This document shows positions 1 through 9,035 of a stretch of 64,000 bases of DNA, one piece after another (the first letter of the stretch is position 1; every line of letters starts with the position of its first letter). Position numbers and translations under genes: made by a program. Source of the stretch: Barthelona sp. PCE (taxonomy: Eukaryota > Metamonada: BaSk clade). The DNA is taken from NCBI GenBank assembly GCA_040285745.1, contig JAUFOR010000008.1:806001-870000 (forward strand), in the 5' to 3' direction. The notes under the pieces are model-generated. The model did no database searches. It saw only the letters and a list, made by a program, of their open reading frames with translations, and was not told the origin of the DNA.

Positions 1-1078
1 ATCTTGTTAAATGATCCAGATCTATTCTGGGAACGGATGGTGGCCTCATATGGCGGACAAATACCCTCCTATTTTCAGGATACCGAGGGTCGCGCAGTAT
101 TTGCGCAAATGCGCCATCATCCTTTTCTAATTCTATGTTTGGATCAATTTCATGCATTTTGTCAAATCTGTTAAGATCGTTTGCAACCTGTTCTGCAAGT
201 ATTTTCTTTCTTCTGTTCTTTTTCTCGATTTCACCCTTTTCTAGTTTTCTAAACGTCTTCTTTTCCTTTAACCTATCAACGGGGCGGGCATATCTCAGCT
301 CAGGTGAGACAAGCTGTATACGTAGTTTGTCAATCCTCTTCACCTTCTGCGGTGTGTGAGTCTTCGGTAAATCTATTTCCCTAAATGTTCTTGACATCGT
401 TCTACACGACACAGGCCGCACAGTTCGCGACGTCTGACTGAGTCTACTTGTCACTCTCGAACTCTGTGGTGATTTAATATAGGCGTGTAAATCTTGTGTT
501 AATGTGGCGCTTCTCGGTCTGATATGACGCTTACTCAATTTTGGAGACGAAGGTTTTGTGCGGTCTCGAGCACTCTTTACCCTATTGTACTTCTTCTTTT
601 CAATTTGGTGCCCAATCACAGTTTGTTGAAATTGACGGTGAATGACCTCCTTCCGCTCCCTCTTGGTACGCTCTTCCTCTTCCTCACGAGCATACTCATC
701 CTCTAAGCGACGCTCTATTTGCTTGATTGCAAAGAGATCGAGATAGTCCTCGTCTCTGTGGAAGTCAGGCTTGATCCCATGGAAGACCCCGGTGGCTCGC
801 GGCGTTTTAACCTTATTCTCAAGATGTTCATTGGCTTTGGCACGTCTTTTGAAAGATTTTCGTGCTCTCTGTCTGAATTTCTTATTTTCTTTCTGCTTAC
901 GGCGCTTTGCGTTTTCTATGTCCCTTAATTCTTCTTTACGAATTCGTTCTAAGGACTGTTTGTGTAGTTTGTAATTTTGAAATTGACGATGATATGCCGA
1001 TAACGCATCAAAATTTGCCCACAAAGATTCATCAGACCACAACTCGCGCCAGGTCTTAGGGCGCGGTTTGTCGTTCAT
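1..1078 (-). CDS. Basic coiled-coil protein, unknown function (C-terminus outside window)
   Basis: The reverse strand is open from an ATG at 1076-1078 to the window edge (about 359 codons) with no stop, so the C-terminus is missing. The product is very rich in Lys, Arg and Glu. It starts MNDKPRPKTWRELW and has a Trp-containing N-terminal segment, then long charged helical stretches that should form coiled coil, then a Ser/Arg-rich middle. I recognise no domain. The composition would suit a cytoskeleton- or axoneme-associated protein, but that is a guess. A pyrimidine stretch with TTTTCACA lies immediately before the ATG, like the initiator-type elements of other genes here. The gene is divergent from the next one. 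Confidence 0.75.
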   Translation of the reverse strand, partial: MNDKPRPKTWRELWSDESLWANFDALSAYHRQFQNYKLHKQSLERIRKEELRDIENAKRRKQKENKKFRQRARKSFKRRAKANEHLENKVKTPRATGVFHGIKPDFHRDEDYLDLFAIKQIERRLEDEYAREEEEERTKRERKEVIHRQFQQTVIGHQIEKKKYNRVKSARDRTKPSSPKLSKRHIRPRSATLTQDLHAYIKSPQSSRVTSRLSQTSRTVRPVSCRTMSRTFREIDLPKTHTPQKVKRIDKLRIQLVSPELRYARPVDRLKEKKTFRKLEKGEIEKKNRRKKILAEQVANDLNRFDKMHEIDPNIELEKDDGAFAQILRDPRYPENRRVFVRHMRPPSVPRIDLDHLTR

Positions 1079-1185
1079 TGTGAAAAGGGATTATATATCG
1101 TTTGCACTATTTGCCTAATTATTAGGTCGTTGAGTGGCTCTCACTGGAATTTTTTCCCATTGCAACACTATCTTCATGATAATAA

Positions 1186-1276
1186 GTATATTTTTTTTGA
1201 TTCAGCTTTCCTACCCTCTTTTTACCGTGCATTTTAAGTAGTTTTTTTTTCTACTGGGTGAAGCATGACCGATCAG
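1186..1276 (+). other. Candidate spliceosomal intron of the 1258-2493 gene
   Basis: The segment runs from a GTATAT donor to a CAG acceptor. Removing it joins ATG ATA ATA A to TG AAA GAA, which gives the following long frame a start codon. Support is frame, donor similarity and length only. A shorter alternative from the ATG at 1265 with a 32- or 38-base intron also restores frame. Confidence 0.3.
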
Positions 1277-2493
1277 TGAAAGAAGAGAGGTTTACATTTG
1301 CAGCAAGTGTAAGAACCCCTAAATCATTGGGGAATTTTCTTGAATTTATCAACTCAAATGATTTTGTGGGTCTGATATTGGGAACTACAGCCGATGCAAC
1401 ACATGTTGAATATTTTATTAGCATATTAGTGCGTCACGCTATTCAATTTAGAAATTCTACAGATTTTGAGGAATTTCGATGGTTTTGCGAAACTTTTCAT
1501 CAAAAGTTATCAGCAAATAGGAGGTATTATTACGCTGCAGTTGCATTAGAAAGGCTAATTTATACATTGGGAGGATTTCAGAGTGATAATAGGGAACCTG
1601 ATCGCTTTCCTCTGTTTAAACTTCTGTTGGAGCACTCATCCATGATGGAACAGCTTTGGACACATATAAATTCAGCAAAGAACAATACAAGTACATCACA
1701 AAGCCAACTTTTTGGTTTTGGCTCGCAGATGGCTTTTGGAAGCTCTCAAATGGATTCAGCAACTACCGACACCGATCGTCTCATACGAGAAGCACATAGA
1801 ATCCTTACTGTTTCAAAGGAAATGTTCAAAGAGCATACATCGTTTGCTATTCCAACTTTGTGTCTTAGCTTTTATGTTGGTTTTTACTTTGGTGAGTGGG
1901 AATATGACGTGTTAGCGCCTCAGATCGAGGTTATTGAGGCCAACGCTTCTTTGTTTCCGTCTTTTTCAAATTTTCTTCCCTTTTATCTTTACTATGATGT
2001 TGAGGTATGTGCAATGTACGCAATCGGCCTTTTGGAAAGCGGTGTTGTTAACGAAACCGTTCTGGCAAGCGTTATATTCATGATACAGACCGAAAGCATC
2101 AGCGACGATCAGTTGATCGCAATCAAGAACTTGTTGGTTGATGCATTAATGATGCGCATGTGCGACGTTAGTATTACGTCGAAAATAGTGTACGCTCTAC
2201 AGCATGTTGGTCTCACACCAGGTGACGATGATGCACTCACCGAACATATACGATATATCAATTTTGGAGCGCTTAAGCGTCGTATTGAACATGTGAATGG
2301 AAAACTCAACGTGAAACAAGCGGTGTTGCCGATCGTTGCGTTGTTGCGTTGGATGAAAAACATCGGTTTTCAGATTCGAACTCCCGCTTCTGTGTATATC
2401 AAGGCTGAAAAGGTCGACTTTGACTTCTGCGCATCTATTCGATCCAACGTGTTTGCATCCCAACTTACTTCTGAAGACTATCCAGTCGAATAA
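1258..2493 (+). CDS. Helical protein of unknown function; 5' end unresolved (probable upstream exon)
   Basis: An open frame of about 410 codons ends with TAA at 2491-2493. The product is mostly predicted alpha-helix with a Ser/Gln-rich linker around residues 145-170. I recognise no family. The frame has no ATG near its start: it is open back to 1201, and the first in-frame ATG is about 130 codons in. A short first exon is therefore likely. One fitting model is exon 1176-1185, a 91-base intron 1186-1276 (GTATAT donor, CAG acceptor) and the second exon from 1277. This creates an ATG-led frame and matches the 89-base alpha-tubulin intron in length and GTAT donor. Its stop directly abuts the stop of the convergent TFIIB-like gene. 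Confidence 0.7.
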   Translation: MKHDRSVKEERFTFAASVRTPKSLGNFLEFINSNDFVGLILGTTADATHVEYFISILVRHAIQFRNSTDFEEFRWFCETFHQKLSANRRYYYAAVALERLIYTLGGFQSDNREPDRFPLFKLLLEHSSMMEQLWTHINSAKNNTSTSQSQLFGFGSQMAFGSSQMDSATTDTDRLIREAHRILTVSKEMFKEHTSFAIPTLCLSFYVGFYFGEWEYDVLAPQIEVIEANASLFPSFSNFLPFYLYYDVEVCAMYAIGLLESGVVNETVLASVIFMIQTESISDDQLIAIKNLLVDALMMRMCDVSITSKIVYALQHVGLTPGDDDALTEHIRYINFGALKRRIEHVNGKLNVKQAVLPIVALLRWMKNIGFQIRTPASVYIKAEKVDFDFCASIRSNVFASQLTSEDYPVE

Positions 2494-3864
2494 TTATTTG
2501 GTTGGGGGCGGGGACTGCAGCGATCCTACATCTCGGGTCCTATTCTGTACAACAACGCCCACGACATCTCTCGGGCTCCCAATGCGATCGGTGAGCTCGT
2601 CCATTTCACTCTGCTGTGTATGTTCCCCTATTGGCATGAGGAAAGCTGGCATGTCTGTTGCTTCCTCCTTCGGTTCAGCCGACTTCACTCTGAAGTATGG
2701 GGGCACAACCAGCCCCTTGACGCGCGGCAGAACCATGTAGTTGTCAGGCCAACACTCCAAGATAATCGGCTTCAAACACTCCTTGATGGTCTTCCGTATG
2801 GTCATTGAACTAACCTGGAATATGTTGCCCACGGTCTTCTGTGGTGCCTTAACCCTCTCACTACGAGCTATGATGTAAAGAGCACAAGCACCGTATGTAC
2901 CGCTGTTGATGCGACGCGAGGATGACAACCTTGCATGTAGATTCTTTGCAAAGGCAACCACGTGCGGAACAGACTCTTCAGGGAGTCCCACAGTCTTGCA
3001 AGCGGAAGGAATCAACGCGATCATGTCTTGTGTGGCCTTTGTCATAACCACCTCATCACCATACGTCGCTGTCGCCACTGCCTTATCTGCAAAGAGGGAG
3101 ACTATGCTGTCCAGCTGCATTTGGTCAATGTGGAACAGCTTCTGTATTGTGTCCGTCTGGTTGGTCTCAGTAGCCTTGATCAGCGCGCTCACAATGGAAG
3201 TTATGGTCACACTGTCGAGCATATTTCTCGGCTTCGTGCGGTTCCATAGCCCTATTGATGCAAACAGTGTCTTACAGATGAATTTAAAGTGGTTGAACTG
3301 GAAACCAAGGAAATGCTGCGCGTCTGCCACAATTGAACTTCCCAGGATAAGAACTCTAGTGCACTGCGGGGTCAGTAGGGCGTCGCCGAGCTCGAAACGA
3401 GAGGGTAGACTGAGGGATTGGCTTGCTTTTTGAGAGAACATATCAAAGTGTTGGAAGACCTTATTCGTTACAGGATCGATATTCTCAACATCAACGAGGT
3501 AAGGCAGGCTGATTGGGACCGCATCACTTACGAAATAACCCACGGACAGCTTTTCTTCATCCTCGCTAAACTGACCCATCAGTTCATTTAGTCCCTCGTT
3601 CTGCACATCTTGCATATCGGGAAGATCGCACGATGGTTGGATCTGGAACACCTTAGACGGTAACCCCAGGACGAAGTCTACCCAAAAGGGGAGTTCATTC
3701 ACTGATTCGAAGATGTTGTGGCAGCTACTGCATACAAGAAGGTACTGGTTCGGAAAAAGCGAGTTGTCAATGAACGTTTTTGTTGATTGGCAATAAGGGC
3801 AGCTATTTTCAAGAAAATTTGTTATCGAAACGTCTTCAACACTCTCCTGGTTGGCGGTAAGCAT
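2494..3864 (-). CDS. TFIIB-related transcription factor (TFIIB/Brf type, divergent)
   Basis: The protein has 456 residues. A zinc ribbon lies at the N-terminus (CPYC at 22-25, CSSC at 45-48). A clear second cyclin-like repeat spans about residues 285-365: helices around KNLHARLSSSRRINSG, then TVGNIFQVSSMTIRKTIKECL, the usual end of a TFIIB repeat. The first repeat (about 170-270) is weak. The family bridges TBP-bound promoters to RNA polymerase. With this much divergence it could be TFIIB itself, Brf1 of the Pol III system or the Pol I counterpart. The C-terminal 80 residues are polar. The ATG at 3862-3864 precedes a natural N-terminus. Its stop (TAA, 2494-2496) abuts the stop of the convergent upstream gene. 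Confidence 0.8.
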   Translation of the reverse strand: MLTANQESVEDVSITNFLENSCPYCQSTKTFIDNSLFPNQYLLVCSSCHNIFESVNELPFWVDFVLGLPSKVFQIQPSCDLPDMQDVQNEGLNELMGQFSEDEEKLSVGYFVSDAVPISLPYLVDVENIDPVTNKVFQHFDMFSQKASQSLSLPSRFELGDALLTPQCTRVLILGSSIVADAQHFLGFQFNHFKFICKTLFASIGLWNRTKPRNMLDSVTITSIVSALIKATETNQTDTIQKLFHIDQMQLDSIVSLFADKAVATATYGDEVVMTKATQDMIALIPSACKTVGLPEESVPHVVAFAKNLHARLSSSRRINSGTYGACALYIIARSERVKAPQKTVGNIFQVSSMTIRKTIKECLKPIILECWPDNYMVLPRVKGLVVPPYFRVKSAEPKEEATDMPAFLMPIGEHTQQSEMDELTDRIGSPRDVVGVVVQNRTRDVGSLQSPPPTK

Positions 3865-4180
3865 TTTTTATCAAATTTCCGTTCTAGGAACAAAATTATA
3901 TGGCCCTGAAAATGAGAAATGGAAGAATAAAAGCGACTCAAGCCATACTTCAGTTGTGTATTTTTGCGGTTGATATGATGTGCAAAATATATACTTACAC
4001 TCTCAAAAGCAGTCAAAAAATGTGAAAAACATTAGTTCGAAGATATTACAACGTTTCTATTTTGAACTGCACGTTTTTGTCATTTTTTTACAGTACAAGG
4101 TATTGATTGTTCCGAAAATCCACATTCAAAATTATATATTGTTGAATTAAACCTTCTTTACTTCACTCAACGGATTCCAT
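3865..4180. promoter_or_regulatory. 316-base gap: promoter of the TFIIB-like gene and 3' flank of ARPC2
   Basis: This is AT-rich sequence between two tandem reverse-strand genes. On the reverse strand the TFIIB-like start is preceded by CATTTCTCATTTTCAGG and an AT-rich TATAATT stretch. No convincing further coding frame, tRNA or structured RNA is visible. Confidence 0.4.
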
Positions 4181-5005
4181 CTAATATTCCCTCTTTTTGA
4201 GGTCCTTCAGCAGCCCATTGTATCTGTTACGCATCCTGGCTTGCATATTGCTCTTTGTCGCCTTAACATGATAATTTAAGAACGATCTGAACAGGATGAC
4301 TGAATTAATGCAGTTATCTCTGTTCACTTCATCCTCCAAGTGCTGTTCGTACATGCCGATGCTAACATACCCAACGGAAGGACGTTTATGTGTGCTGGCC
4401 AACAGTGATTGAACTTCGATAACTGGGGTGGCAGAAAAAGCCAGACGAGGATATATTCTATACTTGTTATCGCGTGACATGGCGTCAAATTCATTGACAA
4501 ATACCTTGATGATCTCTTTCTCTACAGAATCAGTAGAACTGAGCTCAAAATACACAGTTAATCCCTTATCGTCCAAGAGAGGTAACAAGTACGTCGCTAG
4601 GCCGTTTGTGTGTGTGATCACTATGGGTTCTGTTTGTGTTTGATCGATAAGACTCATGTATGGGTGTGCATAGAAAGACTTCTTGAAACACATAACTTTT
4701 TCGAATACTGTTTCATCTGCAAGCTGTGCAAGGCTCACTTCGATCGCTAGCTGGCAATCTCCCTCCGGCTGACACATCCACTCGGCATATTCAGTGGAAA
4801 TAAAATCCAAAGCTCCAGCATTCACGTAATCGCTCATCTCAGCAACAAACATGGACAACTTGATCTTTTCGAGCCCTTCGTTGGTTGAAAGAATAAAATA
4901 ACATTCCCCAAAGTCGTCAATTCTACAGTTGGTGTATGTTGGATCTGCTACAAGACTTTTCAACCGTTCCTCAAGAGTTTTGCACCGGATTTCCAAGTCG
5001 AACAT
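4181..5005 (-). CDS. ARPC2: Arp2/3 complex subunit 2 (p34-Arc)
   Basis: The protein has 274 residues, close to the usual length of about 300. The C-terminal half carries the family pattern: a KVFVNEF strand, VGYVSIGMY, then INSVILFRSFLNYHVKATKSN and QARMRNRYNGLLKDL, the long C-terminal helix that packs against ARPC4. ARPC2 is a core subunit of the Arp2/3 complex, which nucleates branched actin filaments. I chose the ATG at 5003-5005 (MFDLEIR). The frame is open to 5065, but that would overlap the divergent neighbour, and an initiator-like TCATTTT lies six bases before the chosen ATG. It shares a 79-base divergent promoter with the SANT-domain gene. Confidence 0.92.
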   Translation of the reverse strand: MFDLEIRCKTLEERLKSLVADPTYTNCRIDDFGECYFILSTNEGLEKIKLSMFVAEMSDYVNAGALDFISTEYAEWMCQPEGDCQLAIEVSLAQLADETVFEKVMCFKKSFYAHPYMSLIDQTQTEPIVITHTNGLATYLLPLLDDKGLTVYFELSSTDSVEKEIIKVFVNEFDAMSRDNKYRIYPRLAFSATPVIEVQSLLASTHKRPSVGYVSIGMYEQHLEDEVNRDNCINSVILFRSFLNYHVKATKSNMQARMRNRYNGLLKDLKKREY

Positions 5006-5084
5006 GTTAAAATGATTCCTGATATGGATAATAAACGATATTTCACTTGTGAAACGTTTTCTCACCTTATTTTTGGTTATTCTG
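5006..5084. promoter_or_regulatory. Divergent promoter, ARPC2 / SANT-domain gene
   Basis: Only 79 bases separate the two start codons. On the reverse strand GAATCATTTTAAC precedes ARPC2. On the forward strand TTCTCACCTTATTTTT precedes the SANT gene. Both fit a TCA-centred pyrimidine initiator. Confidence 0.5.
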
Positions 5085-6788
5085 ATGGTTCCACAACAAC
5101 ATAAGCATCAGAAACCTCCACACAAGCACAATAGGAAGGTGCACGACAAAAACAAAAGAGGGAAGCATCAACATAATCGCAGAGCTAAGTACTCTCGACC
5201 TCACATGCCTCACCAGCAACATATGCCGCACCAGCAGCCGGGATATAACAAACCAGTCCGCCATCATGCACCACATTCCAATAACAACCAGAATTGGGTG
5301 AATCCTGGTAGCAGGACTCATTCCGTACAGCACCAGCACCAACCCCGTGTGCATACCCCGCAGGGCATACCACCGAAGATGGGGCGTTACGGTCCACCCA
5401 CCCCTCATTCTCCACACGCACCAACAAGTCCACATATGCAACGTACGCCTCGCCCGGCCGCTGTGATGCGCCCTACACCCGCAGCGAAACCCTCTAAACC
5501 TAAAAATGTGATTAAGAAGCCAGTCGAGATCCTTGATGAAGGTAAGTCCTCTGACGATTATTTAAACGAAATCCAGCATCTTGGTCTAAAGGTGGTCCCT
5601 CGTCTGAACTCTAGAATCATCGAATTGCGTGCTGAGCGTGATATAATATCCCAGAGAGTCAAACAGCTGGAGATGGGTATTGTCATCACCGATGAAGCAA
5701 AGGCGAACAAGTTGACGCTCCTGAGGCCCGACGAGCACGTGGTTAGAGTTCTTCTGAACAACAGGCTGAATTCAATCCATTCACAAGCGGCACTGTACGC
5801 TGACCAGGACGATATGTGGCGCAGCAAGATGCAATCGCTGCAGAAACATGTCTCCGCGACAGAAGACCTGTGTAAGGCCGACATTGTCGACGGAGACGGA
5901 GTCAATATGGCCGGATTTTTCAAGGATTTTGGATGTGAGAACACTGTTTTTTCACATTTACTGAAGGCTAAGAAGCGCAACATCAATTACGTCCACGAGA
6001 ACGCAAAGAGAACGATGGAGGAAACAACGGCTAGAGAGTCAATACTCCGATCGTTTGTGCAGAGAAAGTTAGAGAACGTTGCTTTGAGACGCAGCAGGGA
6101 GGTTATATACAGCGAGCTGCGCACGAACTTGCTCAACGAGTATCGCCAGTCGCACTTTGGGACGTTCGAAGAGGATGAAATCCCAGCAACCCACCCGAAT
6201 CTGTTGAAGAACGAAACGATGGCAGAGTACGAGGAACGTATGCGCCGTGCGGCCCAGCAGCCAGTGTACTGGTATCTCCCACCAAAGCCATATTCTCATC
6301 TTATACCGCACACTGATCTTTACTACAGTAAGTCGGCTCCCACTCCGTATCAGAAGCCCCAAGAGGAGATGGAACGTGTCTCATACAAGGATGAGACAGG
6401 ACTTGTGCGTGACCCCGTTGGTGAGTACATCCGTACACGTATGCGTCTCTCGTGTTGGACACCAGAACAGCTGTCGATATTGTATGATCGGTTTTATTTT
6501 AAGAGCCACAATTTCAAGCACAAGCAGTTTTCGGAGATTGCAAAGGATATTCCAGGTAAGAATACAGGCGATGTAGTTGATTTTTACTACATGAATAAGC
6601 ACAGAATAAGCCTGAAGAAGAATTTCTTAGTCTCAAAGATGGAGTATAAGAAGTTTAAGCACCATAAGCACAATCCATTACCACAATCCGAGATCAGGAA
6701 CCCGAAAAATACATTTTGTCTGGGTCTTCGTTTGGCAGAATCATATCCAGATCCTAATGTTATCATTGATAAGACAAGATATAAGTAA
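5085..6788 (+). CDS. NCoR/SMRT/Snt1-like SANT-domain corepressor
   Basis: The protein has 567 residues from the ATG at 5085; the frame upstream lacks an ATG. The first 140 residues are His/Gln/Pro-rich, with repeats of HMPHQQ. A coiled-coil segment follows (about 175-205, VPRLNSRIIELRAERDIIS), then a helical middle. A SANT domain sits at about 455-515, with WTPEQLSILYDRFYF, FSEIAKDIPGKNTGDVVDFYY and MNKHR. The spacing and DVVDFYY pattern are those of the SANT domains of NCoR/SMRT and yeast Snt1, which scaffold histone-deacetylase complexes. The role here, a chromatin corepressor scaffold, follows from the family. The C-terminus is basic. The gene is convergent with CFAP206, 43 bases apart. 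Confidence 0.82.
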   Translation: MVPQQHKHQKPPHKHNRKVHDKNKRGKHQHNRRAKYSRPHMPHQQHMPHQQPGYNKPVRHHAPHSNNNQNWVNPGSRTHSVQHQHQPRVHTPQGIPPKMGRYGPPTPHSPHAPTSPHMQRTPRPAAVMRPTPAAKPSKPKNVIKKPVEILDEGKSSDDYLNEIQHLGLKVVPRLNSRIIELRAERDIISQRVKQLEMGIVITDEAKANKLTLLRPDEHVVRVLLNNRLNSIHSQAALYADQDDMWRSKMQSLQKHVSATEDLCKADIVDGDGVNMAGFFKDFGCENTVFSHLLKAKKRNINYVHENAKRTMEETTARESILRSFVQRKLENVALRRSREVIYSELRTNLLNEYRQSHFGTFEEDEIPATHPNLLKNETMAEYEERMRRAAQQPVYWYLPPKPYSHLIPHTDLYYSKSAPTPYQKPQEEMERVSYKDETGLVRDPVGEYIRTRMRLSCWTPEQLSILYDRFYFKSHNFKHKQFSEIAKDIPGKNTGDVVDFYYMNKHRISLKKNFLVSKMEYKKFKHHKHNPLPQSEIRNPKNTFCLGLRLAESYPDPNVIIDKTRYK

Positions 6789-6831
6789 AGAAATCATTCC
6801 TCAGATTATTCATCACAAAAAGCAACTTTTT

Positions 6832-8526
6832 TTATTCGTAATGGTACACAAACTCAACCTCCTCTGCCTTTCTATCCTTATTGCCCCTGAGCCCTGTGAA
6901 GTATCTCTTGCGCGTTGGAGGTTGGGTGACGGCATCCGTCATAGTTTGGATCTCCGTCTCTCTCTGTGCCCATGTTTGAGTGTCGATACTCTGCCTAAAG
7001 AAAGACACATTCGTCTGCGTGGAGACAGTACGGCAGTTAAGTAATTTGACCAGCTTGAGTGCCCTGCGCCTGTACTCCCACAGTGAGCATGAGTACTGAG
7101 GATCCTTGTAACTCTCGATGGGATGCACCATTGTCTGCACAATCTGGTCCTTTTGATGGTGCTTGTGTCTGACGACGAATCCGTGGGTTGGCTGAGAGAA
7201 AGAGGTGAAGGGATAGTCTGATACTAGATCCAGTAGATGAACCATTTCAGGACGTTCCATAAGAAGATCGTAAACGTAGTCGATGTATGTTCTTGGATTC
7301 TGTGTAAAAAAAGATAGTGCGCCCTCGGTAGCAAACGCCAACTTGAATTGACCTAAAGTGGCAACGCCCAACTCTCGTCTGCCCTTGAGCAAAAGCCCTC
7401 TCTCCTTCAAGTGATAAAGATCATATCCTGCAAAGCTGAGCTTATCGGTGACTATAGTGGCGCGATCGACAATGACTGCATCTGGCTCGTCCGAATTGCT
7501 GATAGCAACTGCTTTGAGCGGAGGTGCTTCTTTCTCGTTGGGGATATGCCCCTGAGCAACGTCCATATCCTCCGGCCCAATAAGCGATGGTAGAGTCTGA
7601 TATGAGTGAACTAAGAACCTATACTTTTCCGCAGTGACAGAATATTCAGCCTTGAGATCATCTGTCTGTTTCCATAACTCATTAAAAGCGACGAAATTAG
7701 GGAAAATTTGGTTTTTGGGAACAGCTGTACGCTTAGAAACTGTATTTGTCATAGTCTTCAGCAAAGTTTCGATCTCAATGTTTAGACCGTCAAATTCCTG
7801 TTGCAGATGCTCAAATTTCACAAAAACCTCCTTGAAATACTCAATAACCTGCTGAACAAGCGTCTGTGCCATGTACAATGTCTGCAAGCTTCCACAAGAA
7901 GGTGTGGTGTTTGTATCCTGGCAATAACAAATAACGCTTTGGAAAATCTTGTCTTGCTCATCAGCCATTGAAATGAATGACTTGCAGCTATCCACCAGCT
8001 TGACAATTTCCGCTGAGATCACGTAAGGCAAAATCGATTTCACGTCTGCTGTATTCATGCCCATTGTACACTTGTTTAAGAGCAGAATTCCAGAGATAAT
8101 GGCACCGATCTCGAACAGCTGGTCCTTCTGGTCACCCTTGTTAAGCTTGAAGAATGATGCCATCTGTGAGAATGGCAGAACAGAAGAAATGGCCAGATCA
8201 ATATCCTTCTTTTCTTCTAATGTTGGCGATGGCTTGTCGAGATAGCAGTACGTGAACAGCTGCACATATTCATATGCATCCTTATGACTGGAACATCGTG
8301 AAAATGTGGAGAAAATTTGTGTAAGGGAACGCTCCTTCTTAATGAGCTTGGCCTCTTGGTCGTTTGTGTGCTTCTCCAGAATATCATCATACTGCTTCTG
8401 TAGAAGTAACGCAGTGTCTTGCGGAGTGAATGTCGCTCCATCTAGACGCTTCAATGCTTGGTCCCATATCTTTCGATTAAACACGATCTTTACGGTCGTT
8501 GTGCTTCTCTTTTTTTCTTCTGACAT
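6832..8526 (-). CDS. CFAP206: Cilia- and flagella-associated protein 206 (radial spoke RS2 factor)
   Basis: The protein has 564 residues against about 620 in animals. Family hallmarks are visible: the helical N-terminal half, the KRTAVPKNQIFPNFVAFNELW segment (about 270-290), the FAGYDLY...LLLKGRRELGVATLGQFKLAFATEGA region near 370-410, NPRTYIDYV, the WEYRRRALKL helix and the near-terminal YFTGLRG. Two STQT/DTQT-type signatures also match. CFAP206 docks the base of radial spoke 2 and the front dynein c in motile 9+2 axonemes, so the organism builds a motile flagellum. The start is an ATG preceded by the initiator-like CTCATCCACTC. Confidence 0.9.
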   Translation of the reverse strand: MSEEKKRSTTTVKIVFNRKIWDQALKRLDGATFTPQDTALLLQKQYDDILEKHTNDQEAKLIKKERSLTQIFSTFSRCSSHKDAYEYVQLFTYCYLDKPSPTLEEKKDIDLAISSVLPFSQMASFFKLNKGDQKDQLFEIGAIISGILLLNKCTMGMNTADVKSILPYVISAEIVKLVDSCKSFISMADEQDKIFQSVICYCQDTNTTPSCGSLQTLYMAQTLVQQVIEYFKEVFVKFEHLQQEFDGLNIEIETLLKTMTNTVSKRTAVPKNQIFPNFVAFNELWKQTDDLKAEYSVTAEKYRFLVHSYQTLPSLIGPEDMDVAQGHIPNEKEAPPLKAVAISNSDEPDAVIVDRATIVTDKLSFAGYDLYHLKERGLLLKGRRELGVATLGQFKLAFATEGALSFFTQNPRTYIDYVYDLLMERPEMVHLLDLVSDYPFTSFSQPTHGFVVRHKHHQKDQIVQTMVHPIESYKDPQYSCSLWEYRRRALKLVKLLNCRTVSTQTNVSFFRQSIDTQTWAQRETEIQTMTDAVTQPPTRKRYFTGLRGNKDRKAEEVEFVYHYE

Positions 8527-9035
8527 GAGTGGATGAGGAGAAAAACTTGAAAACGGATATATTATATTTCCGTTTGTTTCTTGATACAGATGAGGTTAAA
8601 CTATTGTGTATATTCGATTTCGGATATTCATTTATTTTTGCAACATCAATATGGTTGTTTTTTCTATTCTTGGTTTATGATATTTTTTGTGGATCTTTAA
8701 TGACAATTCATGGAGATAAATGGAATTTAATACGATAATTTGAAGGATAGAGTTTTAACACTGATCATATTCATCATATTGTTTTTTAAGTATGTTTAGA
8801 AGCAATTTTTTCTGCTTAAGTTGTGGCACAGATACAAATTTGTTTAATCTATCGGGTTTTTTTGAAGAAAGGAAGTATTATTCTGTATTAGAGCTTTGGC
8901 GTAGACCTTGGCCAGGTATTTAAGGGAGTTCCCAAAGTTAGTTTTGCTATTATGACGTATTGCTTTCCAAGCGATTCATGCTCAATAGAGTTGTAATTAA
9001 TCAAGATACTCATTATAGAATTTTCAACTCTTTCA
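8527..9035. promoter_or_regulatory. 509-base divergent intergenic region, CFAP206 / MetRS
   Basis: AT-rich sequence lies between two divergent starts. TTTTCAACTCTTTCA directly precedes the MetRS ATG, and CTCCTCATCCACTC (reverse strand) precedes CFAP206. A 69-codon frame at 8529 begins with GTG and is not convincing. The less AT-rich stretch at 8895-8945 has some self-complementarity but matches no RNA class I know. Confidence 0.4.

Noticed and set aside
3822-4016. 64-codon reverse frame overlapping the TFIIB-like start
   Set aside because: It overlaps the start of a well-supported gene in another frame and has no features of its own.
8529-8738. 69-codon hydrophobic frame upstream of MetRS
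   Set aside because: It begins with GTG, sits in AT-rich intergenic sequence, and its hydrophobicity is what T-rich DNA encodes by chance.
8895-8945. GC-richer stretch as a possible structured RNA
   Set aside because: Some short complementarity is present, but no fold or sequence signature of a known RNA class could be supported by eye.
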